Part shown: piece by piece, positions 36,889-46,623 of the stretch
Position numbering within the stretch: the first letter of the stretch is position 1
Layout of the letters: each line of letters opens with the position of its first letter
Assembly (NCBI RefSeq): GCF_003129485.1
Contig: NZ_QFFG01000002.1
Coordinates: forward strand, 372,001 to 436,000
Length of the DNA: 64,000 nucleotides
Origin: Polaribacter aquimarinus
GTDB taxonomy: Bacteria; Bacteroidota; Bacteroidia; Flavobacteriales; Flavobacteriaceae
Direction of reading: 5' to 3'
Notes under the pieces: model-generated
Database searches by the model: none
Seen by the model: only the letters and a program-made list of their open reading frames with translations
Told to the model about the DNA's origin: nothing
Program-made: the position numbers and the translations under genes

Positions 36889-37821
36889 TTGAATACAATT
36901 CAAGATATTTCCAAATTCTCTTCTCAAGAAAAAACCTTTGTGACTATTGGTACTTTTGATGGTGTCCATTTTGGACATCAAAAAATTATTGAAAAATTGG
37001 TTTCTGATGCTAAAAATGCAAATAAAAAGTCAGTATTATTAACCTTTTTCCCTCATCCAAGAATGGTCTTGCAAAAAGATAGCAATATTGAGTTAATTAA
37101 TACTATTGAAGAAAAAAAATCTCTACTTCAAAAAACGGGTTTAGACTATTTAATAATACACCCTTTTAGTAAAGAATTTTCAAGAATGACTGCTCTCGAA
37201 TTTGTAAGAGATCTTTTAGTAAATCAATTAAATATTTCTAAATTAATTATTGGTTACGACCATCATTTTGGTAAAAATAGAGAAGGAAATATTGTTCAGT
37301 TAACTGAATATAGTCACTTGTATGATTTTGTAGTAGAAGAAATTCCTGCTCAAGATATTGATGATGTTTCTGTAAGTTCTACCAAAATAAGACGCGCTTT
37401 GCTCTCCGGAAATTTAAAAACGGCTAATAATTATTTAGGGTATCATTTTATGCTAAACGGAAACGTTGTTAACGGAAAACAATTGGGGGGTAAAATTGGG
37501 TATCCTACTGCAAATATTGATGTAAAAGAAGATTATAAACTCATTCCTAAAACAGGTGTTTATGTTGTGAAATCCAATATAGATGGTCTTGAAACTTTTG
37601 GAATGATGAATATTGGAAATAGACCTACAGTAGATGGAAATCATCAAACCATAGAGGTGCATTTTTTTGATTTTAACCAAGATTTATATGGCAAAAACTT
37701 AACTATTGAACTCCTCTATTTTTTGCGTGATGAACAAAAATTTGACTCAATTAGCGCATTAATTCATCAGATAAAAAAAGACGAGAAAACAGCAAGAGAT
37801 TATATAAAAAACAATCTCTAA
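36889..37821 (+). CDS. ribF: Bifunctional riboflavin kinase/FAD synthetase
   Basis: RibF converts riboflavin to FMN and then to FAD. The 310-residue protein starts with a TTG codon. The N-terminal nucleotidyltransferase has FVTIGTFDGVHFGHQKI and IGYDHHFGKNREG. The C-terminal flavokinase has GKQLGGKIGYPTANI and TGVYVV. Length and both domains match the family. It is followed by serS, which has its own promoter. Confidence 0.95.
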   Translation: MNTIQDISKFSSQEKTFVTIGTFDGVHFGHQKIIEKLVSDAKNANKKSVLLTFFPHPRMVLQKDSNIELINTIEEKKSLLQKTGLDYLIIHPFSKEFSRMTALEFVRDLLVNQLNISKLIIGYDHHFGKNREGNIVQLTEYSHLYDFVVEEIPAQDIDDVSVSSTKIRRALLSGNLKTANNYLGYHFMLNGNVVNGKQLGGKIGYPTANIDVKEDYKLIPKTGVYVVKSNIDGLETFGMMNIGNRPTVDGNHQTIEVHFFDFNQDLYGKNLTIELLYFLRDEQKFDSISALIHQIKKDEKTARDYIKNNL

Positions 37822-37828
37822 ATCTGCG

Positions 37829-37859
37829 TTGTTTAAGTCTTAAGCTTACTGTATCTTTG
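37829..37859 (+). promoter_or_regulatory. Promoter of serS
   Basis: TTG (37829-37831), 20 bases, TATCTTTG (37852-37859), then 20 bases to the serS ATG. Good match to the Bacteroidota consensus. Confidence 0.7.
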
Positions 37860-37879
37860 CTGCTTTAAAAGCATAGAAA

Positions 37880-39154
37880 ATGTTACAAGTACAATTTATT
37901 AGAGACAACAAGCAAATTGTTTTAGAGGGTTTAGCAAAACGTAATTTTGCGGATGCTGAAACAATTATTGAGCAGGTTTTAACTGCTGATGAAAACAGAA
38001 GAAAAACTCAAGTTGAGTTAGACAATGTGTTGGCAGAATCTAATAAAATGTCTAAAGAAATTGGCGGCCTTTTTAAATCTGGAGAAATCCAAAAAGCAAA
38101 CATTTTAAAAGAAAAAACAGGTCAGTTAAAAACAACATCTAAAGAATTAGCAGAAAGCTTAAATACTTTTGCTGATGACTTGCAGAACTTGTTATATCAA
38201 ATTCCTAATATACCTCACACTTCTGTAAAAGTTGGAGCTTCTGAAGAAGATAATGAGATTATTTTTAGTGAAGGAACCATCCCTAATTTAGGTGAAAATG
38301 CTTTACCTCATTGGGAATTAGCCAAGAAATATGACATCATCGATTTTGAATTAGGAAATAAAGTTACGGGCGCAGGTTTTCCTGTGTATAAAGGAAAAGG
38401 TGCAAGATTACAAAGAGCTTTAATCAATTATTTTATTGATAAAAATGTTGAAGCTGGCTACAAAGAATATCAAGTTCCGCATTTGGTAAATACTGCCTCT
38501 GCAACTGCAACAGGTCAATTACCAGATAAAGACGGACAAATGTACCACGCTACTGAAGACGATTTATTTTTGATTCCGACTGCAGAAGTGCCCATTACTA
38601 ATATGTTTCGTGGAAATTTAATGCAAGAATCTGAATTTCCAATAACAGCAACAGGTTACACACCTTGTTTTAGACGTGAAGCAGGAAGCTATGGTGCGCA
38701 TGTTCGTGGGTTAAACAGGTTACATCAATTTGATAAAGTAGAAATTGTTAGAATTGAACATCCAGAAAATTCTTACAGTGCCTTAAACGGAATGGTAGAA
38801 CACATAAAAGATATTTTGCGTGAATTAAAACTACCGTATAGAATTTTACGTTTGTGTGGAGGTGATACAGGTTTTACGGCTGCTTTAACTTTCGATTTTG
38901 AAGTGTTTTCTACAGCGCAAGACAGATGGCTAGAAATTAGTTCTGCTTCAAACTTTGAAACGTTTCAAGCAAACAGGTTAAAACTTCGTTTTAAAAATAA
39001 GGAAGGTAAAAGTGAATTAGCACACACATTAAATGGAAGCTCTTTGGCTTTACCACGTGTTTTGGCTGGAATTTTAGAGAATTATCAAACAGAAAATGGA
39101 ATTCAAGTTCCGGAAGTCTTGATTCCCTATACTGGTTTTAGTGTAATTGATTAA
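37880..39154 (+). CDS. serS: Seryl-tRNA synthetase
   Basis: Class II synthetase that charges tRNA-Ser. The 424 residues have the N-terminal tRNA-binding coiled coil (about 30-105) and the class II motifs: EYQVPHLVNTASATATGQLP, then PCFRREAGSYGAHVRGLNRLHQF (motif 2), and LNGSSLALPRVLAGILENYQ (motif 3). The stop overlaps by four bases the end of a small convergent gene. Confidence 0.97.
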   Translation: MLQVQFIRDNKQIVLEGLAKRNFADAETIIEQVLTADENRRKTQVELDNVLAESNKMSKEIGGLFKSGEIQKANILKEKTGQLKTTSKELAESLNTFADDLQNLLYQIPNIPHTSVKVGASEEDNEIIFSEGTIPNLGENALPHWELAKKYDIIDFELGNKVTGAGFPVYKGKGARLQRALINYFIDKNVEAGYKEYQVPHLVNTASATATGQLPDKDGQMYHATEDDLFLIPTAEVPITNMFRGNLMQESEFPITATGYTPCFRREAGSYGAHVRGLNRLHQFDKVEIVRIEHPENSYSALNGMVEHIKDILRELKLPYRILRLCGGDTGFTAALTFDFEVFSTAQDRWLEISSASNFETFQANRLKLRFKNKEGKSELAHTLNGSSLALPRVLAGILENYQTENGIQVPEVLIPYTGFSVID

Positions 39155-39294
39155 TTTGCTACAATAGCAACCATTAATCTTTTATATCTATTCATCTCTA
39201 TAAGAGCATTTAAATAAGCGCTTATTTGTCCATTTTTCATAAACTCAATTGAGTTGTTTTTTGCGATTTCGTATTGTTTGGTTAGATCTTTCAT
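39151..39294 (-). CDS. Small conserved-looking protein of unknown function
   Basis: A 47-residue frame (MKDLTKQYEIAKNNSIEFMK followed by NGQISAYLNALIEMNRYKRL and a short hydrophobic end). It is helical with an amphipathic pattern and reads as a real small protein. It ends inside the serS stop region, so the two genes converge with a 4-base overlap. I believe similar small proteins occur in other flavobacteria, but this is from memory. Confidence 0.6.
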   Translation of the reverse strand: MKDLTKQYEIAKNNSIEFMKNGQISAYLNALIEMNRYKRLMVAIVAN

Positions 39295-39405
39295 AATCTT
39301 AATTTTGATTGGTTATTTATAGTATAGACAACTTTCGTGCCAAAATGTTACAAAAGAACGTTTCAAAAACTCTTGGTTTAATAAAATTTTAACATATATG
39401 TTGAT

Positions 39406-39413
39406 TATCTTTG
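39406..39413 (+). promoter_or_regulatory. -7 box of the TPR protein gene
   Basis: TATCTTTG is followed by six bases and the ATG at 39420, so the transcript would have almost no leader. Confidence 0.5.
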
Positions 39414-39419
39414 AATGAT

Positions 39420-41189
39420 ATGAAAAAAATTATTTTCCTTTTTTTCCTTACTATCAGTAGTATTAGCTATTCACAAAGCGATTATTTGTTAGGTGAAAGT
39501 TATTATAGAGAAGGTGAATATGAAAAAGCTACACAAATTTTTAAAAAACTCTATAACAAGAGTCCTTTTAACACCACTTATTTAAGTAGATTGATTTCCT
39601 GCTATCAAGAAACTGAAAAGTTTTTAGAAGCAGAAAATTTATTAAAATCAAAAATAAAAAGAAACGCTCACCAAGGTTATTTGTATGTCTATTTAGGGTA
39701 TAATTATGAGCGACAACAGCAAAAAGAATTGGCAAAAACAAACTATGATATTGCTTTAAATTCTATTGATAAAAATGCTTCTTATGGCGGAATTATAGGT
39801 CGTGTTTTTAAAGATTATAATTTGTTGGATAATGCAATTTTAGCTTATAAAAAAACGATGGCTAAAAACGAAAATGCCAATTATAGTTTTCAAATTGCTC
39901 AGATTTATGGAGAAAAAGGCGACTTTAAAAAAATGTTTGAATCGTACATAGATTTGGTTGATAAAAACATTAATTACTACAATTTAGTGCAGCGTTATAC
40001 AAGCAGATACATTACTGATGATGCAGAAAATGAAGCCAATGTTTTATTCAGAAAAACATTGTTAAGAAAATCTGCAAGCAATCCAAAAGATGTTTGGAAC
40101 GTCTTATTAAGCTGGTTATTCACCCAACAAAAAGATTATTTAAAAGCATTTATTCAAGAAAAAGCATTGTATCAAAGAAATCCAGAAGAGTTAGCGGCTA
40201 TTTTTAGTTTGGGTAAAATCGCTTTTGAGAATGCAGCTTATGATGCAGCACAACAGGTTTTTGATTTCATCACAAATAATTCCTTTTTAAACGAAGAAAA
40301 AATTGATGCGAACTTATACCTTTCTAAAATTGCTGTTGCTACCAACAATCCAGAAACAGAGGCGCTCTTTCAAACACTTTTTAAAGAATTTGGGAAAAAT
40401 ACACTCACTATAAAATTACAAGTTGAATATGCTGATTTTTTAACTTTTCAGAAAAATCAACCTGAAAAAGCAAAGCAAGTTTTAGAAGAGGCTTTACGTT
40501 TTTCTCGTTCAAAATTCGACAAGGCAAGAATCAAACTTAAATTAGGTGATATTTTAGTGTTTACAGGTAAATACAATAAGGCATTAATTTATTTTTCGCA
40601 AATTCAAACCCAATTAAAAGGAGATGAATTAGCGCAAAAAGCACGTTTTAAAGTGGCGCAAACTTCTTATTTTAAAGGAGATTTTACTTGGGCAAAAGCG
40701 CAGTTAAAAGTTTTAAAAGGTTCAACAACTCAACTCATTGCTAATGATGCTGTAGAATTATTTTTAATCATCACAGACAATGAACCTGTAGATTCTATTC
40801 CTTCAGGTTTAATTCAATATTCAAAAGCAGAATTATTAGCTTTTCAAAATAAAACACAAGAGGCAATTGACACTTTAAATATTATTCATCAAAAATTTAA
40901 AGGGCAACCTATTGAAGATGAAGCACTTTTTAAACAAGCAAAACTTTACATTAAACAGAAAGAATTTACAAAAGCAATTGCAAATTTTCAGAAGGTAATC
41001 GCATTAAATTCAGAAGGAATTTTAATTGATGACGCACATTACGAATTGGCTGAATTGTACAACAATCATTTAAATAATCCGGAAAAAGCCTCAGAATACT
41101 ATCAAAAGATTATTTTTGATTATCCTTCTAGCATTTATTTGGTGGAAGCTAGAAAAAAATACCGAAAAATTAGAGGAGATACTATTTAG
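39420..41189 (+). CDS. Secreted tetratricopeptide repeat protein
   Basis: A 589-residue protein with a signal peptide (MKKIIFLFFLTISSISYSQ) and about ten TPR-like helical repeats (for example YYREGEYEKATQIFKKLYNKSPFN and KQKEFTKAIANFQKVIALNSEG). Such proteins scaffold envelope complexes. The ATG at 39420 was chosen over an in-frame TTG at 39411 that overlaps the -7 box. The next genes, DUF4286 and rsmA, are a common flavobacterial neighbourhood. Confidence 0.85.
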   Translation: MKKIIFLFFLTISSISYSQSDYLLGESYYREGEYEKATQIFKKLYNKSPFNTTYLSRLISCYQETEKFLEAENLLKSKIKRNAHQGYLYVYLGYNYERQQQKELAKTNYDIALNSIDKNASYGGIIGRVFKDYNLLDNAILAYKKTMAKNENANYSFQIAQIYGEKGDFKKMFESYIDLVDKNINYYNLVQRYTSRYITDDAENEANVLFRKTLLRKSASNPKDVWNVLLSWLFTQQKDYLKAFIQEKALYQRNPEELAAIFSLGKIAFENAAYDAAQQVFDFITNNSFLNEEKIDANLYLSKIAVATNNPETEALFQTLFKEFGKNTLTIKLQVEYADFLTFQKNQPEKAKQVLEEALRFSRSKFDKARIKLKLGDILVFTGKYNKALIYFSQIQTQLKGDELAQKARFKVAQTSYFKGDFTWAKAQLKVLKGSTTQLIANDAVELFLIITDNEPVDSIPSGLIQYSKAELLAFQNKTQEAIDTLNIIHQKFKGQPIEDEALFKQAKLYIKQKEFTKAIANFQKVIALNSEGILIDDAHYELAELYNNHLNNPEKASEYYQKIIFDYPSSIYLVEARKKYRKIRGDTI

Positions 41190-41262
41190 TTGTTGGTTTC
41201 TAGTCTGAAAACTTTTATAAATTACCAACAACAAATAACAACCAACCAAAAAGCCAAAAATA

Positions 41263-41592
41263 ATGTATATATACAACGTAACTATAAATATTGATGAAAG
41301 CCTACATAATGAATGGCTAACGTGGATGGAAACACATATTCTTGATGTGCTAAATTCAGGTAAATTTATTTCAGCAAAATTAACTGAAGTTTTAGTTGAT
41401 GAAGAAATGGGAGGTAGAACCTATTCTGTTCAATATACCACAAATACTAGAGAAGATTTAGATGCATATTACAAAGAAGATGCAGATGAATTACGTTTAG
41501 AAGGGATCAAAAAATTTGGAGATAAAATGTTAGCGTTTAGAACCGAATTAAAATTGATTAAAGAATTTTACCCTACTAATACTAGGAATTAA
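41263..41592 (+). CDS. DUF4286 family protein
   Basis: A 109-residue cytoplasmic protein with the family pattern [20 protein letters not shown] and [18 protein letters not shown]. Function is unknown. It ends 2 bases before rsmA, so it is probably co-transcribed with rsmA and mgtE, a frequent arrangement in Bacteroidota. Confidence 0.9.
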   Translation: MYIYNVTINIDESLHNEWLTWMETHILDVLNSGKFISAKLTEVLVDEEMGGRTYSVQYTTNTREDLDAYYKEDADELRLEGIKKFGDKMLAFRTELKLIKEFYPTNTRN

Positions 41593-41594
41593 TT

Positions 41595-42398
41595 ATGTCT
41601 GTAAAAGCAAAAAAATATTTAGGTCAACATTTTTTAACGGATGAAACCATCGCAAAAAAAATTGCAGATACTTTAACAGAAAATGGATATGAAGATGTCT
41701 TAGAAATTGGTCCAGGAATGGGGGTTTTAACCAAATACCTATTAGAGAAAAAACCAAAAGTTACCGTTTTAGAATTAGATAGCGAATCTGTTGTATACCT
41801 AAAAGAAACCTTTCCTATAGAACACATTCAATTAGATACAACAAAAGAAAAATTCGAAATTATTGAAGGCGATTTTTTAAAGCAAAAAATTCAAGAACTC
41901 TTTCAAAAAAAACAAGTAGCAATTATTGGTAATTTTCCTTATAATATTTCTTCTCAAATTGTATTCAAAGCTATTGAAAACAGAGAATATGTGCCAGAGT
42001 TTTCTGGAATGTTTCAAAAAGAAGTTGCTCTAAGAATTGCCGAAAAAGAAGGAAGTAAAGTTTACGGAATTTTATCTGTGTTAACGCAAGCTTTTTTTGA
42101 TGTTGAGTATTTATTTACTGTTCCTCCAAGCGTTTTTAATCCGCCTCCAAAAGTAGATTCTGGAGTTATTAGATGCATCAGAAAAGAAAATTACACACTT
42201 CCTGTAGACGAAAATTTGTTTTTTAGAGTTGTAAAAACGGCATTCAATCAAAGAAGAAAAATGTTGCGTTCTAGTTTAAAATCCTTTAAACTTTCGGATT
42301 CTTTAAAAGAAGACCCTATATTTGCGAAAAGACCTGAACAATTATCTGTTGAGGCTTTTATTTTACTCACGCAAAAAATCTCAGATAATGGCATTTGA
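41595..42398 (+). CDS. rsmA: 16S rRNA dimethyladenosine methyltransferase
   Basis: RsmA (KsgA) dimethylates two adjacent adenines near the 3' end of 16S rRNA. The 267 residues include the start [12 protein letters not shown], the SAM-binding [10 protein letters not shown], the catalytic NFPYNIS and the C-terminal PPPKVDSGV region with [12 protein letters not shown]. It overlaps mgtE by 11 bases. Confidence 0.96.
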   Translation: MSVKAKKYLGQHFLTDETIAKKIADTLTENGYEDVLEIGPGMGVLTKYLLEKKPKVTVLELDSESVVYLKETFPIEHIQLDTTKEKFEIIEGDFLKQKIQELFQKKQVAIIGNFPYNISSQIVFKAIENREYVPEFSGMFQKEVALRIAEKEGSKVYGILSVLTQAFFDVEYLFTVPPSVFNPPPKVDSGVIRCIRKENYTLPVDENLFFRVVKTAFNQRRKMLRSSLKSFKLSDSLKEDPIFAKRPEQLSVEAFILLTQKISDNGI

Positions 42399-43737
42399 AA
42401 TCACTGACGACTTTTTCGAAAACCTAACAAGCCTCATTCAAAATAGCGATGACAAAGCAATCTCTAAATTGTTTGCGGAAGTACATTATGCAGATATTGC
42501 CGAAGTTTTAGATGAAGTTAACTTTGATGAAGCCATCTATATCATTAAACTTTTAGATAGTGAAAAAACGTCTGAAATTTTAATGGAATTAGACGAAGAT
42601 ATTCGTGAGAAAATTCTTGAAAATCTATCTGCCAAAGAGATTGCTGAAGAAGTAGAGGAAATGGATTCTGATGATGCCGCAGACATTATTGGAGAGCTTT
42701 CTGAAGACAGACAAGAACGCGTAATTAATGCTTTAGACGATGATGAATTAGCTGCAGATATTAAAGAACTATTGTCTTATGATGATGAAACTGCCGGTTC
42801 TTTAATGGCAAAAGAATTGGTAAAGGTCTATGAAACTTGGACGGTTGCTGGTTGTATGAGAAGAATTCGTGGTCAAGCAAAAGATGTTACCAGAGTACAT
42901 TCTATCTATGTAGTAGATAAAGAAGAAAAATTGGTTGGAAGACTATCTTTAAAAGATTTAATTATTGCAAAATCTGATCAAAAAATTGCTGAAATTTCTA
43001 AGTCTAAAGTAGATGCGGTTCATGTTAATATGGACGATGAAGAGGTTGCAAAAATCATGGCAAAGTACGATCTAGAGGCCATACCTGTTGTAGATGATAA
43101 CAATGTTCTAGTGGGTAGAATTACGATTGATGATATTGTTGATGTTTTAAAGGAAGAAGCAGAAAGAGATTATCAAATGGCAGCAGGTTTAACACAAGAT
43201 GTAGATTCTGATGACAGTATTTTACAACTTACCAAAGCACGTTTACCTTGGTTATTTCTAGGTTTAGTGGGCGGAATTGGAGCTTTTTTAATTATGGAAG
43301 GATTTCAAGGAGTGTTTTCAAAATATGCTGCACTTTTCTTTTTTACACCTTTAATTGCAGCAATGGCAGGCAATGTAGGTGTGCAATCATCTGCAATTAT
43401 AGTTCAAGGTTTGGCTAACGATGATGTCAAAGGAAGTATTAACAGTAGGCTGTTAAAAGAAATGCTTTTAGCTCTTTTAAATGGTTTTATTTTAGCTCTT
43501 TTTTTACTTTTGTTTGTATGGATTATTAAAGGAAAAATTGATCTTGCTTTAGCCGTTTCAGTATCTTTAGTTGCTGTTATCGTAGTTGCAGGCCTCATAG
43601 GTACTTTTGTGCCATTGTTTTTAAATAAAAGAGGAATTGATCCAGCAATAGCCACGGGTCCTTTTATAACCACTTCTAACGATATTTTTGGAATATTAAT
43701 TTATTTCTTAATTGCAAAAATGATTTTAGGCATATAA
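42388..43737 (+). CDS. mgtE: Magnesium transporter MgtE
   Basis: A Mg2+ channel of the inner membrane gated by cytosolic Mg2+. From ATG 42388 it has 449 residues: an acidic N-domain of helical repeats (about 1-125), two CBS domains (about 130-255, [23 protein letters not shown]) and five membrane helices at the C-terminus with the pore sequence [20 protein letters not shown]. The chosen start overlaps rsmA by 11 bases; the longer frame would lie inside rsmA. Confidence 0.95.
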   Translation: MAFEITDDFFENLTSLIQNSDDKAISKLFAEVHYADIAEVLDEVNFDEAIYIIKLLDSEKTSEILMELDEDIREKILENLSAKEIAEEVEEMDSDDAADIIGELSEDRQERVINALDDDELAADIKELLSYDDETAGSLMAKELVKVYETWTVAGCMRRIRGQAKDVTRVHSIYVVDKEEKLVGRLSLKDLIIAKSDQKIAEISKSKVDAVHVNMDDEEVAKIMAKYDLEAIPVVDDNNVLVGRITIDDIVDVLKEEAERDYQMAAGLTQDVDSDDSILQLTKARLPWLFLGLVGGIGAFLIMEGFQGVFSKYAALFFFTPLIAAMAGNVGVQSSAIIVQGLANDDVKGSINSRLLKEMLLALLNGFILALFLLLFVWIIKGKIDLALAVSVSLVAVIVVAGLIGTFVPLFLNKRGIDPAIATGPFITTSNDIFGILIYFLIAKMILGI

Positions 43738-43742
43738 AAAAA

Positions 43743-43769
43743 CCTTTCAGTTAAACTGAAAGGCTTTTT
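43743..43769 (+). terminator. Terminator of the rsmA-mgtE operon
   Basis: CCTTTCAGTT (43743-43752) pairs with AACTGAAAGG (43754-43763) and is followed by CTTTTT. It starts 6 bases after the mgtE stop. Confidence 0.85.
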
Positions 43770-43941
43770 CCTTTTTCTTCTTAATATTAGACATGAACCC
43801 CTAATTTCATATCTGCAATTAATCCCTTTTTTAATTGTATTTGTTTGGTTAAACATCTACACTTCAAAAGTAAATTAGAAAAAAAAGATAATATTGTAAA
43901 AAACCGAAGTTTAAAATGTGGATTTCCGCAAAAGTGTGTTT

Positions 43942-44619
43942 TTAATCAATAATACCTAACTCTTTGGCTTTTAAAACCAAGTCTGTATTATTATTAGCAT
44001 TTAAGTCTGCTCTTAAATTACCTAATTTGGTTTCAATAGAACGTAATTTTAAAAAAGATCCATCTCCTTTATTTATAATTCCTTCTAAATTAGAAATCTT
44101 TGGGTGATTGGGTAATTCTTTTAAAATTTGAATTGCAACATCGTCCATTTGAATTTGAATGATGTTTCTTCTCATTATTTTTTGATGAATCTCGTGTGTA
44201 TAATAGTAATCATCTACTAACATTTTTTGTACAGCAAAACCAATTTCTGTAGCATCGCATTTACTTTTTAGTAAATACGCATTCGGATTTAAATTACGAA
44301 TTACATTATACACCCTATTGGTTTCTGTGTGCCCCGTAATCACAGCAATTTTAATGTCAAAATTATTATTTCTAATCGCTTTTATGAGTTCTTCACCGCC
44401 ATCTAAAAGAGAATCTTCTGTAGTGTTATCAAAGCTTAAATCGGTAAATAAAAGTTGAAAAGGGTTGGTGTTCTGATGCGTTTTTATTAACTGAAAAGCT
44501 TTATCACAAGTATTTGCAGTTACCACATGAAAATCTCCCACTTCTTTAAGTGAACATAGAATTCCTTGAATTACCAATTGGTGATCGTCTACGATTAAAA
44601 TTCTAGTTTTGTTTTCCAT
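43942..44619 (-). CDS. Response regulator with divergent HTH output domain
   Basis: The 225-residue protein has a receiver domain with Asp11, Asp12, phospho-acceptor Asp60 (LLFTDLSF) and Lys in LLKSKCDA. The C-terminal part (about 150-225) resembles a LuxR-type helix-turn-helix but is atypical: FLKLRSIETKLGNLRADLNA then NNTDLVLKAKELGI. DNA binding is therefore likely but not certain. Its start overlaps the histidine kinase end by 17 bases, so the two form one two-component system. Confidence 0.85.
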   Translation of the reverse strand: MENKTRILIVDDHQLVIQGILCSLKEVGDFHVVTANTCDKAFQLIKTHQNTNPFQLLFTDLSFDNTTEDSLLDGGEELIKAIRNNNFDIKIAVITGHTETNRVYNVIRNLNPNAYLLKSKCDATEIGFAVQKMLVDDYYYTHEIHQKIMRRNIIQIQMDDVAIQILKELPNHPKISNLEGIINKGDGSFLKLRSIETKLGNLRADLNANNNTDLVLKAKELGIID

Positions 44620-46405
44620 TGTTAGGGATTTCTATAGTTATAGTAGTTCCATTTTTGGGTTCACTTTCTATTGAAAAAAGACCATTAACTTCTTCAATTC
44701 TTTCTTTCATATTTTTTAGGCCAATTCCTGATTTTTTTGAGTTGATATCAAATCCTTTTCCGTCATCTTTAACGGATAAAATTAATGATTTTTTTGAGCA
44801 ACCGAAACCTAGAATTACATTGTTAGCTTCTGCATATTTATCAATGTTTTGAAGGCTTTCTCTAATAGTTAAAAATAAAGTTCTTTTTATAGAGTTGTTA
44901 ACTTCTTTCCATTGAACAGTGTTTATTTCTTTAACTCTAATTAAGAAATTGGCATCAAAATAATCTGATACTAAATTAACAATTTGGTCTTTAAAAGAAA
45001 CCTCATCAAAAGAAACACTACTTAGTTGATGTGATAAATTCCTAACATTATTATTAACTCTATCTAGCTCTTTAGATTCTTCTGTTAAATTATTTTTTTT
45101 AAGTTTTTTATATAAAATTCTAATATCTCCTGCTACTTCATCATGCAACGATTTTGCAATTTGTTGTCGTTCTTTTTCTCGAGCTTCTATTTGTTGTAAC
45201 TTAGCTTTAAATAATAATTTTTTCTTTCTATTGTTAACAATTACATATCCAAAAGCAATAAATAAAATACTTGTACCAGCAACTAACCATCCAATTAATT
45301 TTTGTTGTTTTTCACTTTCTAATTGGAGTTGTTTTTTATCATTTTCTGTTTTTAAAGTAGCATTCTCAATATCTTTTTTCTCTGTTTCAAAAATAATTTT
45401 TGCAAACCTGTTTTTAGCGTTTCGTTCTTTTTTTATTAATTTTTCATTTAATAAAATATATTCTTTTAAGTATTCTTTTGCTTTCTTTGGTTCTACTACT
45501 TGCGACAGTTGCCAGTAATTCTGTAACATTCTAGGCGAAGAATTTATTAGTTTTGCATATTCTAACCCTTTAAGAGAGTGTTCTTTTGCTTTCTTAAAGT
45601 TTTTTTCTTGAAGATACAAATACCCTATCATTGTATGGCTTGTACAGATTCCTAGTTTGTAATTTATCTTTTTTCTAAGCTTTAAAGCTTCTAAATAATA
45701 TTTTAACCCTAAAGCTGCATCTCCTAAATTAAAATAACTGGAGCCAATACCACCTATAACACCCGCATAAGTCTTAGGATGATTGGTTTTTAAACTGTCT
45801 ATTTTCAAACATTTTTTTCTATACTCAATTGACTTTTTGTAGTTTCCTTCTTTAGTGTAATTAATTGCCATATTAATAAAAAAAATGGCTGTATTTTTAT
45901 CTTTTTTAGATTTGCTATTACCCTTTAAAGCCATTTCATAAGCTTTGTTAAACATCTTTCGAGACTCTTTATATCTTCTAAGGTTAAGTAACGCTATACC
46001 TAATTCATTATATAAATCAAAAATTAATCTAATATCTCCCAAAGGCTCAACAAGTCGTAAACCTTGTATTGTAGTAATTTCGCTACCTAAAAAATCTCCT
46101 TCTTTTCTTAGAATAGAAGCCATAGACAAGAGCGTTTTTCCTGCCTTAAGAGAGTCTTTTAATAGAACTGAAATATTTTTAGATTTATTATAATAAAAGA
46201 AACTACTATCTGTTTTGTATTTTTTTTTAAAGTATAAGGCTTTCTGATAATAATATTCATTTAAAAATAATGAATCTTTTGTTGTTCTATATTTTTTTAA
46301 AAGTAAAGAAATAGAATCCTTTTTGTTAAATACATTATTTACCTCTTGAGACTTACTATTTAAGCTCAAAAAAATAAATATATATACAAAACATCTTTTC
46401 TTCAT
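44603..46405 (-). CDS. TPR-containing sensor histidine kinase
   Basis: A 600-residue sensor. It has a signal peptide (MKKRCFVYIFIFLSLNSKSQ), an N-terminal periplasmic TPR region (about 20-330), one membrane helix (about 385-400), then a HisKA_3 dimerisation helix with phospho-His in IAKSLHDEVAGD and an HATPase domain (SLQNIDKYAEANNVILGFG, DDGKGFD, SGIGLKNMKERIE). The ATG at 46405 was chosen over an in-frame TTG at 46414. It is preceded by a possible 37-residue peptide gene. Confidence 0.92.
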   Translation of the reverse strand: MKKRCFVYIFIFLSLNSKSQEVNNVFNKKDSISLLLKKYRTTKDSLFLNEYYYQKALYFKKKYKTDSSFFYYNKSKNISVLLKDSLKAGKTLLSMASILRKEGDFLGSEITTIQGLRLVEPLGDIRLIFDLYNELGIALLNLRRYKESRKMFNKAYEMALKGNSKSKKDKNTAIFFINMAINYTKEGNYKKSIEYRKKCLKIDSLKTNHPKTYAGVIGGIGSSYFNLGDAALGLKYYLEALKLRKKINYKLGICTSHTMIGYLYLQEKNFKKAKEHSLKGLEYAKLINSSPRMLQNYWQLSQVVEPKKAKEYLKEYILLNEKLIKKERNAKNRFAKIIFETEKKDIENATLKTENDKKQLQLESEKQQKLIGWLVAGTSILFIAFGYVIVNNRKKKLLFKAKLQQIEAREKERQQIAKSLHDEVAGDIRILYKKLKKNNLTEESKELDRVNNNVRNLSHQLSSVSFDEVSFKDQIVNLVSDYFDANFLIRVKEINTVQWKEVNNSIKRTLFLTIRESLQNIDKYAEANNVILGFGCSKKSLILSVKDDGKGFDINSKKSGIGLKNMKERIEEVNGLFSIESEPKNGTTITIEIPNNGKQN

Positions 46406-46412
46406 AAAACTC

Positions 46413-46437
46413 AAACACCTTGTAAAACAAGGTGTTT
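46413..46437 (-). terminator. Hairpin between the small peptide gene and the kinase gene
   Basis: AAACACCTTGT (46413-46423) pairs perfectly with ACAAGGTGTTT (46427-46437) around AAA. On the minus strand it lies 10 bases after the small peptide stop and 8 bases before the kinase ATG. It could end or attenuate the peptide transcript, or control kinase translation. Confidence 0.65.
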
Positions 46438-46446
46438 AACTTTAAT

Positions 46447-46560
46447 TTATTTTAACTTTTCTTTATCTTCATTACTCGAATTTTCTTCTTCTTGTTCTCC
46501 TGGTGGGTCAGGCATTAAATATATTGTAAACCCATCTAAATTTTCTTCATTTAAGTACAT
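46447..46560 (-). CDS. Possible 37-residue acidic peptide
   Basis: A frame starting with ATG at 46560 gives MYLNEENLDGFTIYLMPDPP followed by GEQEEENSSNEDKEKLK. A purine-rich AAAAGGAAAT lies just upstream, a ribosome site unusual for this phylum. The product is acidic with a Pro-rich turn and no signal peptide. It lies directly before the TPR kinase/regulator pair. It could be a real peptide acting with the kinase or a leader peptide; evidence is limited to frame, ribosome site and position. Confidence 0.45.
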   Translation of the reverse strand: MYLNEENLDGFTIYLMPDPPGEQEEENSSNEDKEKLK

Positions 46561-46623
46561 GTTATTTCCTTTTAAATTGTTCAACTCCTAAAAATAGAAT
46601 TTTAGATTTAAAAAACAAGATTT

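Noticed and set aside
43800..43941. Possible small gene between mgtE and the response regulator
   Set aside because: Short frames exist on the minus strand but run into the mgtE terminator and show no coding bias.
45231..45518. 95-residue plus-strand frame opposite the kinase gene
   Set aside because: Antisense to the membrane/linker part of the histidine kinase; its Phe-rich composition is explained by Lys codons on the other strand.
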